A stretch of 64,000 bases of DNA from positions 310,001-374,000 of the forward strand of contig JFHB01000002.1 in the NCBI GenBank assembly GCA_000729835.1, written 5' to 3'. The translations under genes and the position numbers were made by a program. Source of the stretch: Atkinsonella hypoxylon (taxonomy: Eukaryota; Ascomycota; Sordariomycetes; Hypocreales; Clavicipitaceae). Position 1 is the first letter of the stretch. Every line of letters starts with the position of its first letter. Below are positions 47,467-57,064 of the stretch, piece after piece. The notes beneath the pieces are model-generated. The model worked only from the letters and a program-made list of their open reading frames with translations, did not search any database and was not told the DNA's origin.

Positions 47467-48918
47467 CTACTTATCCATATTCCACACTGGTTCTTCACCT
47501 GGCTCAATCGGGTTTGTAAGCACGACGGACTCTGCATCCTGTACAAACCGAACAGGCCGACCCTCATCGTCAACGAGGCCGAGTTGTTGAGTTTCTTGTC
47601 CCCGTCGTTCGTCTCTCAAACCCGGAGAAAATACTCGTGGCTCCCATAAGGGGTCGTTAAGAAGTAGCCTCGCCAATTCAGTTGGGTCGTCTATTATCAT
47701 GGCCCGTAGCGGAACATCAAGGGCCCATTCCCAAGACGAACCTAGATGCGTGCAAATATCCCGAAGAGACCTGTCACCGACTCCGACGAGCCACCAAACA
47801 CTGGTCGTAAATTTGAGAAACACCGCATAATGAGCCAATATGATCAGAGGACGTTCTCGTCTCTCGCGCATCAACTTGACTAACAGCGATGGCAAGAAGG
47901 TAAACCATGTAATGATGCGCAACCTCATCACTGGTCCGAAGCCACCTTCCCGAAGATTTTGATACAACGTACCGATGTATTTCAAACCGTGTAGGTAAGT
48001 ATTCTTATGCACAAAATCAGTATCGTTTGGTCTAATTGACGTGATGAGACTGATGAGATTTTGTGGTATGTGCTTGGCTGCTTCTGTAAGGTCCATAGAT
48101 GGGCGGTAAAAGAGCTGTGCCAGACCTGTGCTTGACAAAGCACTTCTGTGTATTCGCTGGAAGATCACCCTGATTCCGCGCCAGACTAGTAACCATTGCA
48201 AGATGTAGAGATCCGGGCCCAGGGGATCGCGGAACATTTGAGCTGACGTGGCAGTGATGAGCAAAGAATTAGCTAAAAGCGCGCCAAAGGTTTTCGGTTC
48301 AGCAGCTTCAATAGCTCGCCTGTATTCATGCAATGACTCTGACTGGTACAAAAGATGTCTCGAAGGGTCACCTATATCCTGGCCCGTTATATTTCTGGCG
48401 TGGAGACATGACAAAGCCAAGACAGAGCGAAAAAGGAATCTGACGTCTAATGCGTGTTTCATGACATGTACTCGCATAATCTCTAATCCTGGCCGCGAAC
48501 CACTGCTCTCTACGGAAAAGGAGGAGCATGTGTTCACCATGAAATGCCAAATTATTTTCATGTCGACTGGATCGCACCCAGGTAATGTAGCAACGGGCTC
48601 GTTCACAACGGCTACCGGCACGAGGTTGTGCGACTGATCGAAAGTAGTGATTGGCGAAGAAGGCGATGCTGTGCTTGAGCAATTGACGGCCGGCGAAGGC
48701 CTGGTTGAGGAGTTGTGTCTGAAAGCAACGACATAGACGCATTGTTCCCGCCGCAGTATACATGCTTGACATGATGGACGTTTCTCGTCACATTTGACTT
48801 TTCGGGTTTTGCAATTCTGGCATCCCCTGCGAGATTTCTTGTGTGGTCGTTTGGGGTGAAAAGGCTTATGACGGCGAAGCCCAGTGCTGTCATCATCGTA
48901 CCTTGGCAGTTGCTCCAT
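47467..48918 (-). CDS. Zn2Cys6 transcription factor, UPC2-like type
   Basis: Single exon of 483 codons from the ATG at 48918; the frame opens slightly earlier, but with TTG. The Zn2Cys6 cluster is near residues 32-60 (GCQNCKTRKVKCDEKRPSCQ then ACILRREQC), preceded by a basic arm HKPFHPKRPHKKSRRG. This spacing and the adjacent YxxxF region are typical of the short sterol-uptake-control (Upc2/Ecm22)-like and related fungal regulators. The rest is a helical domain (DMKIIWHFMVNTCSSFSVES, HALDVRFLFRSVLALSCLHA, ARNITGQDIGDPSRHLLYQS) with no other named fold that I recognise. Regulatory targets are unknown. No metabolic cluster lies beside it. Confidence 0.82.
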   Translation of the reverse strand: MEQLPRYDDDSTGLRRHKPFHPKRPHKKSRRGCQNCKTRKVKCDEKRPSCQACILRREQCVYVVAFRHNSSTRPSPAVNCSSTASPSSPITTFDQSHNLVPVAVVNEPVATLPGCDPVDMKIIWHFMVNTCSSFSVESSGSRPGLEIMRVHVMKHALDVRFLFRSVLALSCLHARNITGQDIGDPSRHLLYQSESLHEYRRAIEAAEPKTFGALLANSLLITATSAQMFRDPLGPDLYILQWLLVWRGIRVIFQRIHRSALSSTGLAQLFYRPSMDLTEAAKHIPQNLISLITSIRPNDTDFVHKNTYLHGLKYIGTLYQNLREGGFGPVMRLRIITWFTFLPSLLVKLMRERRERPLIILAHYAVFLKFTTSVWWLVGVGDRSLRDICTHLGSSWEWALDVPLRAMIIDDPTELARLLLNDPLWEPRVFSPGLRDERRGQETQQLGLVDDEGRPVRFVQDAESVVLTNPIEPGEEPVWNMDK

Positions 48919-50511
48919 TACAATGCCAAGTGAACCCAAGGCAGATAATCACAGATATCTGAGGAATCAAGCTTGATCGAAGTCGACCGAGTGACTCTTT
49001 ACCTGCAGACGTGAGTGTGTTCAGTTGACCACCCACATTAGGAACGTCGATGACGGGCTCTCTAATGGAACTGTATTAATAGTAGATTAACACGAGGCGG
49101 GATTCATGAAATGATGGACAAGGCCGAGCGGGTAAAGGAATATCACTCATTCGTATAACTTGGGCCTGATGCTGTTGCAAAGGTATTGTTAACGGCAAGA
49201 GGCCGAGGATCCGCTAGCAATCGTGGAAAATCCAAGTGCTTCGTCGGAGAATAGATGACCAGCGCCTGCCAGATTTGTGGGTTAGACAACTCACAGGTTC
49301 AATGTTCAGAGCTCTTCCCATGCCTGCATTGTAGGCAGGTTGGCAATTTCGTAGGTTTAGGTTCGAAGATACAAGACCCTGAGTGAGGACTAGATGGCTG
49401 ATACTGAAATTGAGGCATGCGTTATGTGGTAACCTGCTAACGGGTTGAACGAGCTTAGGCCCAGGATTACTATAGAAACGATGACTATTACATGACTATT
49501 ACGTTCTAGTGGAGTAGATCCAACATGAACTCCTCTGGCGCCGTTCCAGGAGTTGCGAGGCAATTGCATCGATCGTGACTGACTGTGAGTGCTCTGGACA
49601 GGTACGTTTCAGGGTCAAGGCAATGAGGCCAGGTGCCGAATGGGTGCTGCACGAGATAATTGTTTACAACAATCAGCTTCTTTCCTGGCTGGCAGCAAGA
49701 AGCGTGATAAATCTTAGCTCGTGTTAGTGCTGAGACGGTGGCTTGGTCCCCCTCAAGTCCGCCTGCTGGAGAATTGCCGGTCGCTAGCCGTCCTTGGGGA
49801 AGGTGATGGGATGTCGACATAGCTCTGGGGTGATAAGTGGCAGAGATATGTCGAATGGGCTTGCAGATGTCCTGAATATACACCATTGTTTACTGACGTC
49901 TCAATACGGAATATACTTCCAATGTTGTCACATTCCGTACACGCACCATTTTATTTTATCCTAGGAGGTTAGGAGGTAGGGAGGGAGGGACCTGGACCCA
50001 CCTGCCTCAGGTACCTTACCAATCGGATCACAGACAGATTTCATGCCGGATTTGCCCTACGTATTGTATTGGTAGGCAGGAGCCGTCGTGCAATCTCTCA
50101 TCCATAAATAACCTTTACCCTACCGGGTAGGCAGGGAAGAACGCGACTAGCTCAATCAGCTTCTTCTGTATGATTAGCGCTCGAAGCACATTGTCGTTCA
50201 AATACGGATGAAAAAGCGAAGACCTTCAAATACTTTACCTACGTGGTATGCAATTGTGTTTAGTTGCAATATTGATTGCAAGCCAATCACATAGTCAATC
50301 AATCTGTCGCTGGCCTGCTTGGTAGAAGCCCCTGCTTTTGCGATAACTCCACAGGGCATCAAAGTTTGGAAATTGCAACGAATATCAAGAGATGCAGCCT
50401 AGAAATCGAGGTCGCTGCATATCAACCGGGCTTTGACTATTCAGAGCCGACCTCTCCATCTTCCTCGCGCAGCCGTTGCCTTATACGCGCGTCTGTCGCC
50501 TACCTGTCCGA
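48919..50511. other. Long divergent intergenic region
   Basis: About 1.6 kb between the Zn2Cys6 gene and the AAA ATPase gene. A 126-codon minus-strand frame (49506-49886) shows no signal peptide, domain or splice support. The right half carries GGTA/TACC-rich short repeats (about 49965-50135). Confidence 0.45.
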
Positions 50512-53500
50512 ATGCCGACAACATTTCCGCGACCGCTACCTTCGAGCGCTTCCACAACATCAGCGTCCCTAAGGACCTCGCAACGAGCATTTCATTCGAT
50601 AACCTTTCGACACAATGCACATGGTACTGGTGCCAGTGGAAAGCCAGCTGATAGTTCCGTCACTGAACATGGCAACGAATCCGACTCCACCGTTGCTGAA
50701 ACAACAGGTGGCCGCGCAAGAAATCTCTCATCGAGTGCCTTGAGAAGCCGTCAGACTCGTCGACGAACTGCGGCTGCTTTGCCTCCTGTCAAACTACCTC
50801 TCACCTTCCTCAGCGAGAATGTTTCTATTTATACACCACGGAAGCAACCACGGCTTCCTTTCGCTCTTTTGGAGGATACAACGCACACGAAGACGTCGCA
50901 ACTGCTGGCGAGCCAGGCGCATTCGTCCCGGCAATTCAACCAAGCCGTCGAGTCATATTTTGACGCTTCTCTATCAATGCTCCTCAAGAGAAGCTCCGAG
51001 CTCGCGAGAGATTCTAAATGGACGTCAAGTGCTGCGGAGAGACCTCAATACATTCAAGTTGATGAGATCGAGAAGCTCACTCGACTCTGGGATATGATTC
51101 TGGATTCTGCATGGCATCTAGTCGATTCTATATATCCTGCGAGACAAGCCGAGTATTCGTACAAGGTACGGCCGTATTGGTGGTGGAACGTATACAAAGA
51201 CCTCGATTCTCAACCGCAAGATCCCGGAGACCAAGTGTTGACAGCCCTTCGAGAGCAACTCCACCATGCTGAATCTCTTGTCTATCCCTTGGCACAGGCT
51301 GTCGCAGATCTACCTGTAGATACTTTAATGGGAATACAGAGTACATTGAGCCGCGAGTTTCAATCTCAGCCACCAGTGGACTTTGACCCTCGAACGTGCA
51401 AGCGGCCTATCACAATACTGTCCATGTCTGGCTATGGAGGCAAGGCTATCGCAGAAGCTGTCGGCCAGCATTTGGCGTTCTGGAACCAGGCAGATCTCGT
51501 TTTTTTGGATGCTCAAGACCTATCTATCTTGATTGGTAATTACTTGGGTCTCAATTGGGCGTATGCCCGTGGTGCTGTATCCATGATGGGCTTTCGTGCC
51601 GCAGAGTTAAATGGAAGACTTCTTCGAGGGACGAATTCCCCCAACATACCGAACGATGAGGATGATAATGACGTCGAGACTGGCATACTCAGCCTTCGGG
51701 CATCTGCGGGCTCCTTTGAAGACGAGCTGCAAAAGATCAGACAAGGCGACTACGACTGCTTCAGCAAATGGGACAACTTGAAAATAGACAAAATATTGGA
51801 CCACATTATACGCGCCCCGACACTGAATTTATCACATGGGTCAAGACGGAATCGGATCCTGATCCATCTCCATGACCTAATCGAGTTGAGCATGACTCTC
51901 GAGGGGTCCTTACTGATTGACCGTCTCAGGGCTCTGGTCGACACTGCATGGAAGCAAGGAGTTCAAATTGCCATCATTGGAACTTCATCTTGTGAACATC
52001 CTTCCACCGAGTATCAAGATGCAGTCAAGCAATTTGCAACTGCAGAATGGGTGATCACCCGTCATCTTGAGCCGGAACATGTGGATAGAAAAGCCATGGC
52101 GAAGACAAAATCTTCTGAGCATCGATTCAGCCTTCAGCATGCGGACTATTTTGCGGAGAATATTTGCAATATCAACCGAATGATTAGAGCTTTGACACCT
52201 GATGGATCTTCACGAATGTTGGACATCTCGAATGACGAGGTGCAATCGTGTATGCGGTCGACGAACCCATGGTTCTCGATTTTGCGTAACTCTATCCTCC
52301 CAATACCTGAAGTGTACAACTTGGCCCGCGCTTTCAAGGCTCAAGAAGAGAAGCAAGAAGGGACTGGTGCTTCTGTTCTATCGGAACGTTGCGCAATGGG
52401 TCCTCTTCAACAGGCGCCAGGACAGTGGATTGCTGATGAGCCGACCGTGGAGACTTCCAGCGAGATTGGCGAGCGTCATCACGGCCACGAAGAGGCCAAG
52501 TCGAATCTTTCGGGTGTCACCAGGCTGAACGAGTACGAAAAAAGGATCGCGTCTGGCCAAATTAAGCGCGAGAATCTGCGAACAACATTTGCGGATGTAC
52601 ACGCCCCACGAGAGACCATATCTGCCCTCAAACTTCTTACGACTCTGGCTCTAGTTCGCCCTGATGCGTTCGCGTACGGAGTTCTGTCGCAAGATAGAAT
52701 TCCCGGATGCCTGCTATACGGGCCTCCTGGTACCGGCAAGACAATGCTTGCTAAGGCTGTAGCAAAGGAAAGTGGCGCCAACATGCTTGAGATTAGTGGT
52801 GCTACCATCAACGACAAGTGGGTTGGCGAAAGCGAAAAGCTGATCAAGGCGGTCTTCACATTGGCCAAACGCCTCAACCCATGTGTTGTCTTCATTGACG
52901 AAGCGGACTCTCTTCTCGCAAATCGCAGCATGCTTAGCAATCGTGCCTCCCATCGAGAGCACATCAATCAATTTCTCAAGGAGTGGGATGGGTTGGAAGA
53001 GACAAAAGCCTTCATCATGGTCGCTACGAATCGCCCATTTGATCTGGACGATGCAGTGTTGCGACGATTGCCGCGAAAGATATTAGTGGACCTGCCTCGC
53101 GAGAATGATCGCAAAGCAATTTTGCGATTACTTCTCAAGGGCGAGTTCATGGATGCCTCGGTATCGCTAGAGGATTTGGCAAAACGCACCCCTTATTATT
53201 CTGGTTCAGATCTGAAGAACTTGTGCGTCGCAGCTGCCATGGCTGCGGTAGAAGAGGAGAATGAAGTCGCTTCCAACTACCAAGGGTCAGAACCTTACCA
53301 TTACCCAGAGCACCGCACACTACGCATGGACCACTTTGAAAGTGCATTGAAGCAAATTCCGGCAAGCATCAGTGAAGACATGGCGTCTTTGAAGCAAATA
53401 CGCAAATTTGACGAAGAGTATGGCAATGGACGGCGGGGCTCCAAGAAGAAAGCCTCCATGGGGTTCGGGATCTTGACCGATAAAGATAAAGCGAATACGG

Positions 53501-53523
53501 ACGAGGCGAGAATACGCCCGTAA
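50512..53523 (+). CDS. Large mitochondrial AAA ATPase of Msp1/katanin type
   Basis: Single exon of 1003 codons starting at the ATG at 50512; the open frame begins at a TTG at 50476, which is not a likely start. The N-terminus (MPTTFPRPLPSSASTTSASL, then RTSQRAFHSITFRHN) is a good mitochondrial presequence with an RxFHS cleavage-like site. Residues about 100-650 are a fungal-specific region without a named fold that I recognise. The C-terminal AAA module has Walker A GPPGTGKTML near 738, Walker B CVVFIDEADSLLANR, sensor VATNRPFDLDDAVLRRLPRK and the ISGATINDKWVGESEKLIKA pore-loop region. These match the Msp1/spastin/katanin clade. A quality-control or remodelling role in mitochondria is inferred, not shown. 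It follows a long spacer and is convergent with TFB1. Confidence 0.85.
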   Translation: MPTTFPRPLPSSASTTSASLRTSQRAFHSITFRHNAHGTGASGKPADSSVTEHGNESDSTVAETTGGRARNLSSSALRSRQTRRRTAAALPPVKLPLTFLSENVSIYTPRKQPRLPFALLEDTTHTKTSQLLASQAHSSRQFNQAVESYFDASLSMLLKRSSELARDSKWTSSAAERPQYIQVDEIEKLTRLWDMILDSAWHLVDSIYPARQAEYSYKVRPYWWWNVYKDLDSQPQDPGDQVLTALREQLHHAESLVYPLAQAVADLPVDTLMGIQSTLSREFQSQPPVDFDPRTCKRPITILSMSGYGGKAIAEAVGQHLAFWNQADLVFLDAQDLSILIGNYLGLNWAYARGAVSMMGFRAAELNGRLLRGTNSPNIPNDEDDNDVETGILSLRASAGSFEDELQKIRQGDYDCFSKWDNLKIDKILDHIIRAPTLNLSHGSRRNRILIHLHDLIELSMTLEGSLLIDRLRALVDTAWKQGVQIAIIGTSSCEHPSTEYQDAVKQFATAEWVITRHLEPEHVDRKAMAKTKSSEHRFSLQHADYFAENICNINRMIRALTPDGSSRMLDISNDEVQSCMRSTNPWFSILRNSILPIPEVYNLARAFKAQEEKQEGTGASVLSERCAMGPLQQAPGQWIADEPTVETSSEIGERHHGHEEAKSNLSGVTRLNEYEKRIASGQIKRENLRTTFADVHAPRETISALKLLTTLALVRPDAFAYGVLSQDRIPGCLLYGPPGTGKTMLAKAVAKESGANMLEISGATINDKWVGESEKLIKAVFTLAKRLNPCVVFIDEADSLLANRSMLSNRASHREHINQFLKEWDGLEETKAFIMVATNRPFDLDDAVLRRLPRKILVDLPRENDRKAILRLLLKGEFMDASVSLEDLAKRTPYYSGSDLKNLCVAAAMAAVEEENEVASNYQGSEPYHYPEHRTLRMDHFESALKQIPASISEDMASLKQIRKFDEEYGNGRRGSKKKASMGFGILTDKDKANTDEARIRP

Positions 53524-53871
53524 ATGCTGCCTCACCTTGTTAGGCCACGCTGGGCTGCGATATCCACGAGGCAAGAATTAAGCTAGACTTTGTTACGGGA
53601 TCAACTAATTCATGGGCTGGCGGGGCTCAGGATCCTGAACAGCGTGGTGAAACTCCGGTTGTGAATATTGCAAACGTGGCTTGTGTCTACGGCATTTGAC
53701 GGTGCATTGTATACTGTATACCTCATTTGTACATTGTAGAGGAAGAACTGCGACGCATTCTCAGTCGCGGAGTCTATTTATACCCAAGAATAACCACGTA
53801 GGTGATAGAACCTTGCTTTGAAAGTAAAACCACCTGAGCATTCGCATGACCAAATTACCCCTCCGTGATGC
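53524..53871. other. Convergent 3' intergenic region, AAA ATPase / TFB1
   Basis: About 350 bp, taken as two 3' UTRs. Nothing else recognised. Confidence 0.4.
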
Positions 53872-55864
53872 TTAGCCCTCCGTCGAAATTTGAATCCCTT
53901 CTGCCGCCAAGGCTCTGGCGTAATCGTCTTGACCCTTTTGTAGCGCATCTAGTACAGGCTGCATTAATTTGATCACCGCGTCTTTACCTCCGCCAACCAT
54001 GTCTGACTTCCATCGTATCTTCTTCCCTGTTTTTTCGAAATGTTCGCGGATCTCTTGTTTGCGCTTCCGTATGATGCTTTCTCTCTCGATGTCCGCCTCG
54101 TCTGCCACCGCTGCAATGCGGAGTGCAGATCGCTTGAGCGATTCCGCGAGGTACTGGAGTTCCGCAGCACGATCGGCATCGCCCGAAATGAAGACTGTCC
54201 AAAACTGGTGGAGAAATTCGATGCTGGTAGCGTGGGCGAGGGCGCACTTTTCAGCGACTGATGGAGGAAGTCCCATGGGAGTGGTAGCATCGCCAGAGTG
54301 TCCGTATTTCTGTGCCCTTTGCTGAAGTACGCCCTCCATGACCTCCTTTTCAGCCGCCTTGATGGCGCTCCGAGAGCCTACCTGGAGTGGTTTCTCGCTC
54401 TCTTCGTCGCTGTCACTGTCATCTGCGAAAGCAATGGCGGCTTGGAGGCTGACCCCCTCCGCTGAATCTTTGGCAAAATCCGTCAAGCTGGCTCCAACTT
54501 TGGACAGTACCTGGTGCGGTTTTTGTGTTGCAAATAGCTTGGTATTTTTAGATGAAGTGTTATCTCGCTTTGAGAAAAAATTGTTTTGTTCTTTCACACG
54601 AAGCATGATGCGATGATCCTCGTCGTCGCCGCGCAAATCACGTAATGCTAATACGCTGAAGTTATCGCGGTCGGGATCGTATTCGTAGCCATCGGAGGGA
54701 GACACATTGGCCATGATTTTCTCGCTTAAGCTGTTAAGAGTCTTCACAATTGGTATGTTGGCTCTCGGTCTCATCTCGATGTCCTTTGCGTTTCCACTTT
54801 TGAAACCGCCTTGGTTCTGCTCATTCGCTTCCAGATCGATCATGTGAGGGACACTTTGTGCCATAATCTTACTTTGTATGCCTTGTGTGTTCTCACTGGC
54901 ATTGTACTTGTCAAATAAAATGTCCTGGCTGTCGTTCTCCGTCACTCGCTCTCCCCTAAGTTGTTTTGACAACCGGCTAAGGAAGAATCTGGACCAGAAT
55001 TCCGCTTCAGACAGCTTTGGTACGTTCTCGTTATAGATCCGCTTAATGAGTGGATGTTGAGCAAAAATCATCTGAACTTGTTCCACGCTAATGTTGAGCT
55101 TCAACTCGCCGGCAACAGTCCGAGGTTTGACAGTCGACAGCACGTTGTAGGCACCTCTTTTCTGATTTATTTCAATAGCATGGGCTCTCAACATGTTGGT
55201 ACGCGTCGACCAAAACTGTGTGTTGAAAGCTGGCCCGGATATTGAGTCAGGTTTCGTCGAGATAGCTTCCATGTAGGTTTGATGCAGACTCCTGTCCTTT
55301 TTCATGAGTGATTGTTGAAGTTCAATGTCATTCTTCAATTGAACATCATCGAACCATCTTGCCGAGGATCCTGATTGAGAATTGACTGCATTTGCAAAAG
55401 CCATTGATGCTGATGCACTCCCACTCCCGGCAGGAGTGGACGCACTTCCAGCTACGGGGTTCCCTAAGCCGGGCCGAGGAATACTGGAGTCATTACTTCT
55501 TATATCGGCCAGAATTTTGGACAAAACGTCTTTAATGGCCTTGGCTTCCGCTTTGGCCTCGGGCGTGTTAAAATGGAAGAGATATGTGGCGGGTTCATTG
55601 CTGTTGTCTGATCTTTCGAAGACTTTTAGCATGACCTTTGCAGCAGTCTCTGGGGTCTGCTGAAGATCTGGCAGATAAAGACCTTGATTAGCTCAAGAAA
55701 TGAAGGTCTCGAAGAACAATCTTACTGGTGATATTTGACACTGGCAACGACACTGTTGGTGGCCCACCAGAATTTGGTGTCCAGGTAACAGTTTGGAGGT
55801 CACTTGCCAATGTCAATATGCCATCTTTCTTTTTGAACAGGGTGCGACCGGCTGGAATAGCCAT
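53872..55864 (-). CDS. TFB1: TFIIH core subunit Tfb1 (p62)
   Basis: Two exons, 55864-55726 and 55667-53872, give 644 residues. The N-terminal PH domain reads MAIPAGRTLFKKKDGILTLA then LQTVTWTPNSGGPPTVSLPV; it binds acidic activation domains and XPC/Rad4. Two BSD domains follow, with the conserved FWSTRTNMLRAHAIEINQKR and AEFWSRFFLSRLSKQLRGER (DYW/FF-type) motifs. The remainder is the helical C-terminal part that anchors Tfb1 in core TFIIH. TFIIH acts in promoter opening and nucleotide excision repair. The intron splits AAT before LQQTPE, with GTAAGA and CTGCCAG boundaries. The short first exon would be missed by an ORF-only reading. Confidence 0.93.
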
Positions 55865-56605
55865 GACTGCGTTGAATTTGATGCAAATCCGCGTCTATTA
55901 CTTCCTGGTGGGCCTCAGCAGCCAAAGCCGCCTCATGCTTCGATGCCAGCCTGATGCCCAGTTTCACGATTATGAGTTGGCAATCACGGGTTTGGCATGA
56001 GGATGGACGGAGTCTGAAAATACTTGTGCAATTTTGGAGGGCCAAAATTGCATAAAAATATGTCTGATGAGACGTTTCTGTAATCTTGCTGTGAATTGTA
56101 GCTGCACAGACCAGGGTTGGTGGTGTAATTATAGAATACGATATGTGATCGTGCCAAAGGGCTGTATGAGGTCAGGCCCTTGAGAGCGTCCTGTGTGTGG
56201 TATTGGAGAGCTGGGCGAACGAGGCTGGTGCAGAGCGGTGACCTTGACCGTGTGGCTGAGGCCTGTTGGACACTGTTAGTATGGTGGCGTCGGGAGAGCT
56301 CATCTCGAGGCTTTAGCCGCCTTTGCATGCAAGGAGTCTGGAGATAACCTGAAGTTGCAGAGGGGAGCTGAAGACTCCCACCCTCGTCTTGTCTATTACC
56401 TTCCTACTTGCCGGCTTCTCAAATAACTGGCTTACCGTACAAAAATGCTTATTTGGACTGTAGAGGCACACGCTGGGCTATTGTCAGAGTGGCCGGATGG
56501 TGAGTTGGCCTAGGTTAGTAATTAGATGGTGGCACTTTTAGAAGACCAGTTGACGGCTGTCGATGCTGTGAGTGGCTGGGCATGCACCTGTTGGACGCCT
56601 TGTGG

Positions 56606-56632
56606 CCCCCTGTGCCCCCTGTTCCCCCTGTG
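56606..56632. repeat. Three tandem copies of a 9-bp unit
   Basis: CCCCCTGTG, CCCCCTGTT, CCCCCTGTG in direct tandem. Confidence 0.8.
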
Positions 56633-56742
56633 CCATTGCCGTGACCTACCAAACTGTCTGGTATCTAACTAGTTATCATCCGGCACGCCCGAGACCGAGG
56701 CCACACCGGAAAGCGGCCGCTGTTTGCCCGCGTTGGTCTTGG

Positions 56743-56781
56743 GTACATACCTACCTAGGTACCTAGTAGTTAGGTACCTAC
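56743..56781. promoter_or_regulatory. CCTA/TAGG palindromic motif block
   Basis: CTACCTAGGTACCTAG followed by TTAGGTACCTACC, a self-complementary arrangement. Related blocks lie at 1703-1724, about 5816-5831 and 21301-21333. Confidence 0.4.
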
Positions 56782-57064
56782 CGGTTGGTAGGGTAGGGCA
56801 GCTTTTTCGCCGTCGCGATTTTCCTGTAAATGACCTTTCTGATATGTCAGCTTACAACTTCCCCTTCCCGATTCTAATCCCTCAATTACTTCGCCACTCT
56901 CGATTCAGTCCGTGGCCCGACCCGCTTCTCTTTTTTTCCTGTTCACTTTTGCGATCGTTCAAGACCAGGGAACGAACGTGTCATCTGGTCCAGCGTTGAC
57001 TTCGACCTTGACCGTTCTGCTGCACCACTCTCCTGAAGCTCCTTATACGTCACAAGCCTCAACC

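Larger units (their letters stand above)
55865..57064. other. Divergent intergenic region, TFB1 / KGD1
   Basis: About 1.2 kb. It holds a 9-bp tandem repeat (56606-56632) and a CTACCTAGGTACCTAG motif block (56743-56781). The rightmost 200 bp, pyrimidine-rich, is likely the KGD1 5' leader; the KGD1 frame is open upstream of its start but without a better ATG. Confidence 0.5.

Noticed and set aside
49506..49886. 126-codon minus-strand frame between the Zn2Cys6 gene and the AAA ATPase gene
   Set aside because: No domain, signal peptide or splice support; long chance frames of this size are common in such spacers.
49985..50003. ACCTGGACCCAC resembling a MITE end
   Set aside because: Twelve bases only, no second inverted repeat and no TA duplication nearby.
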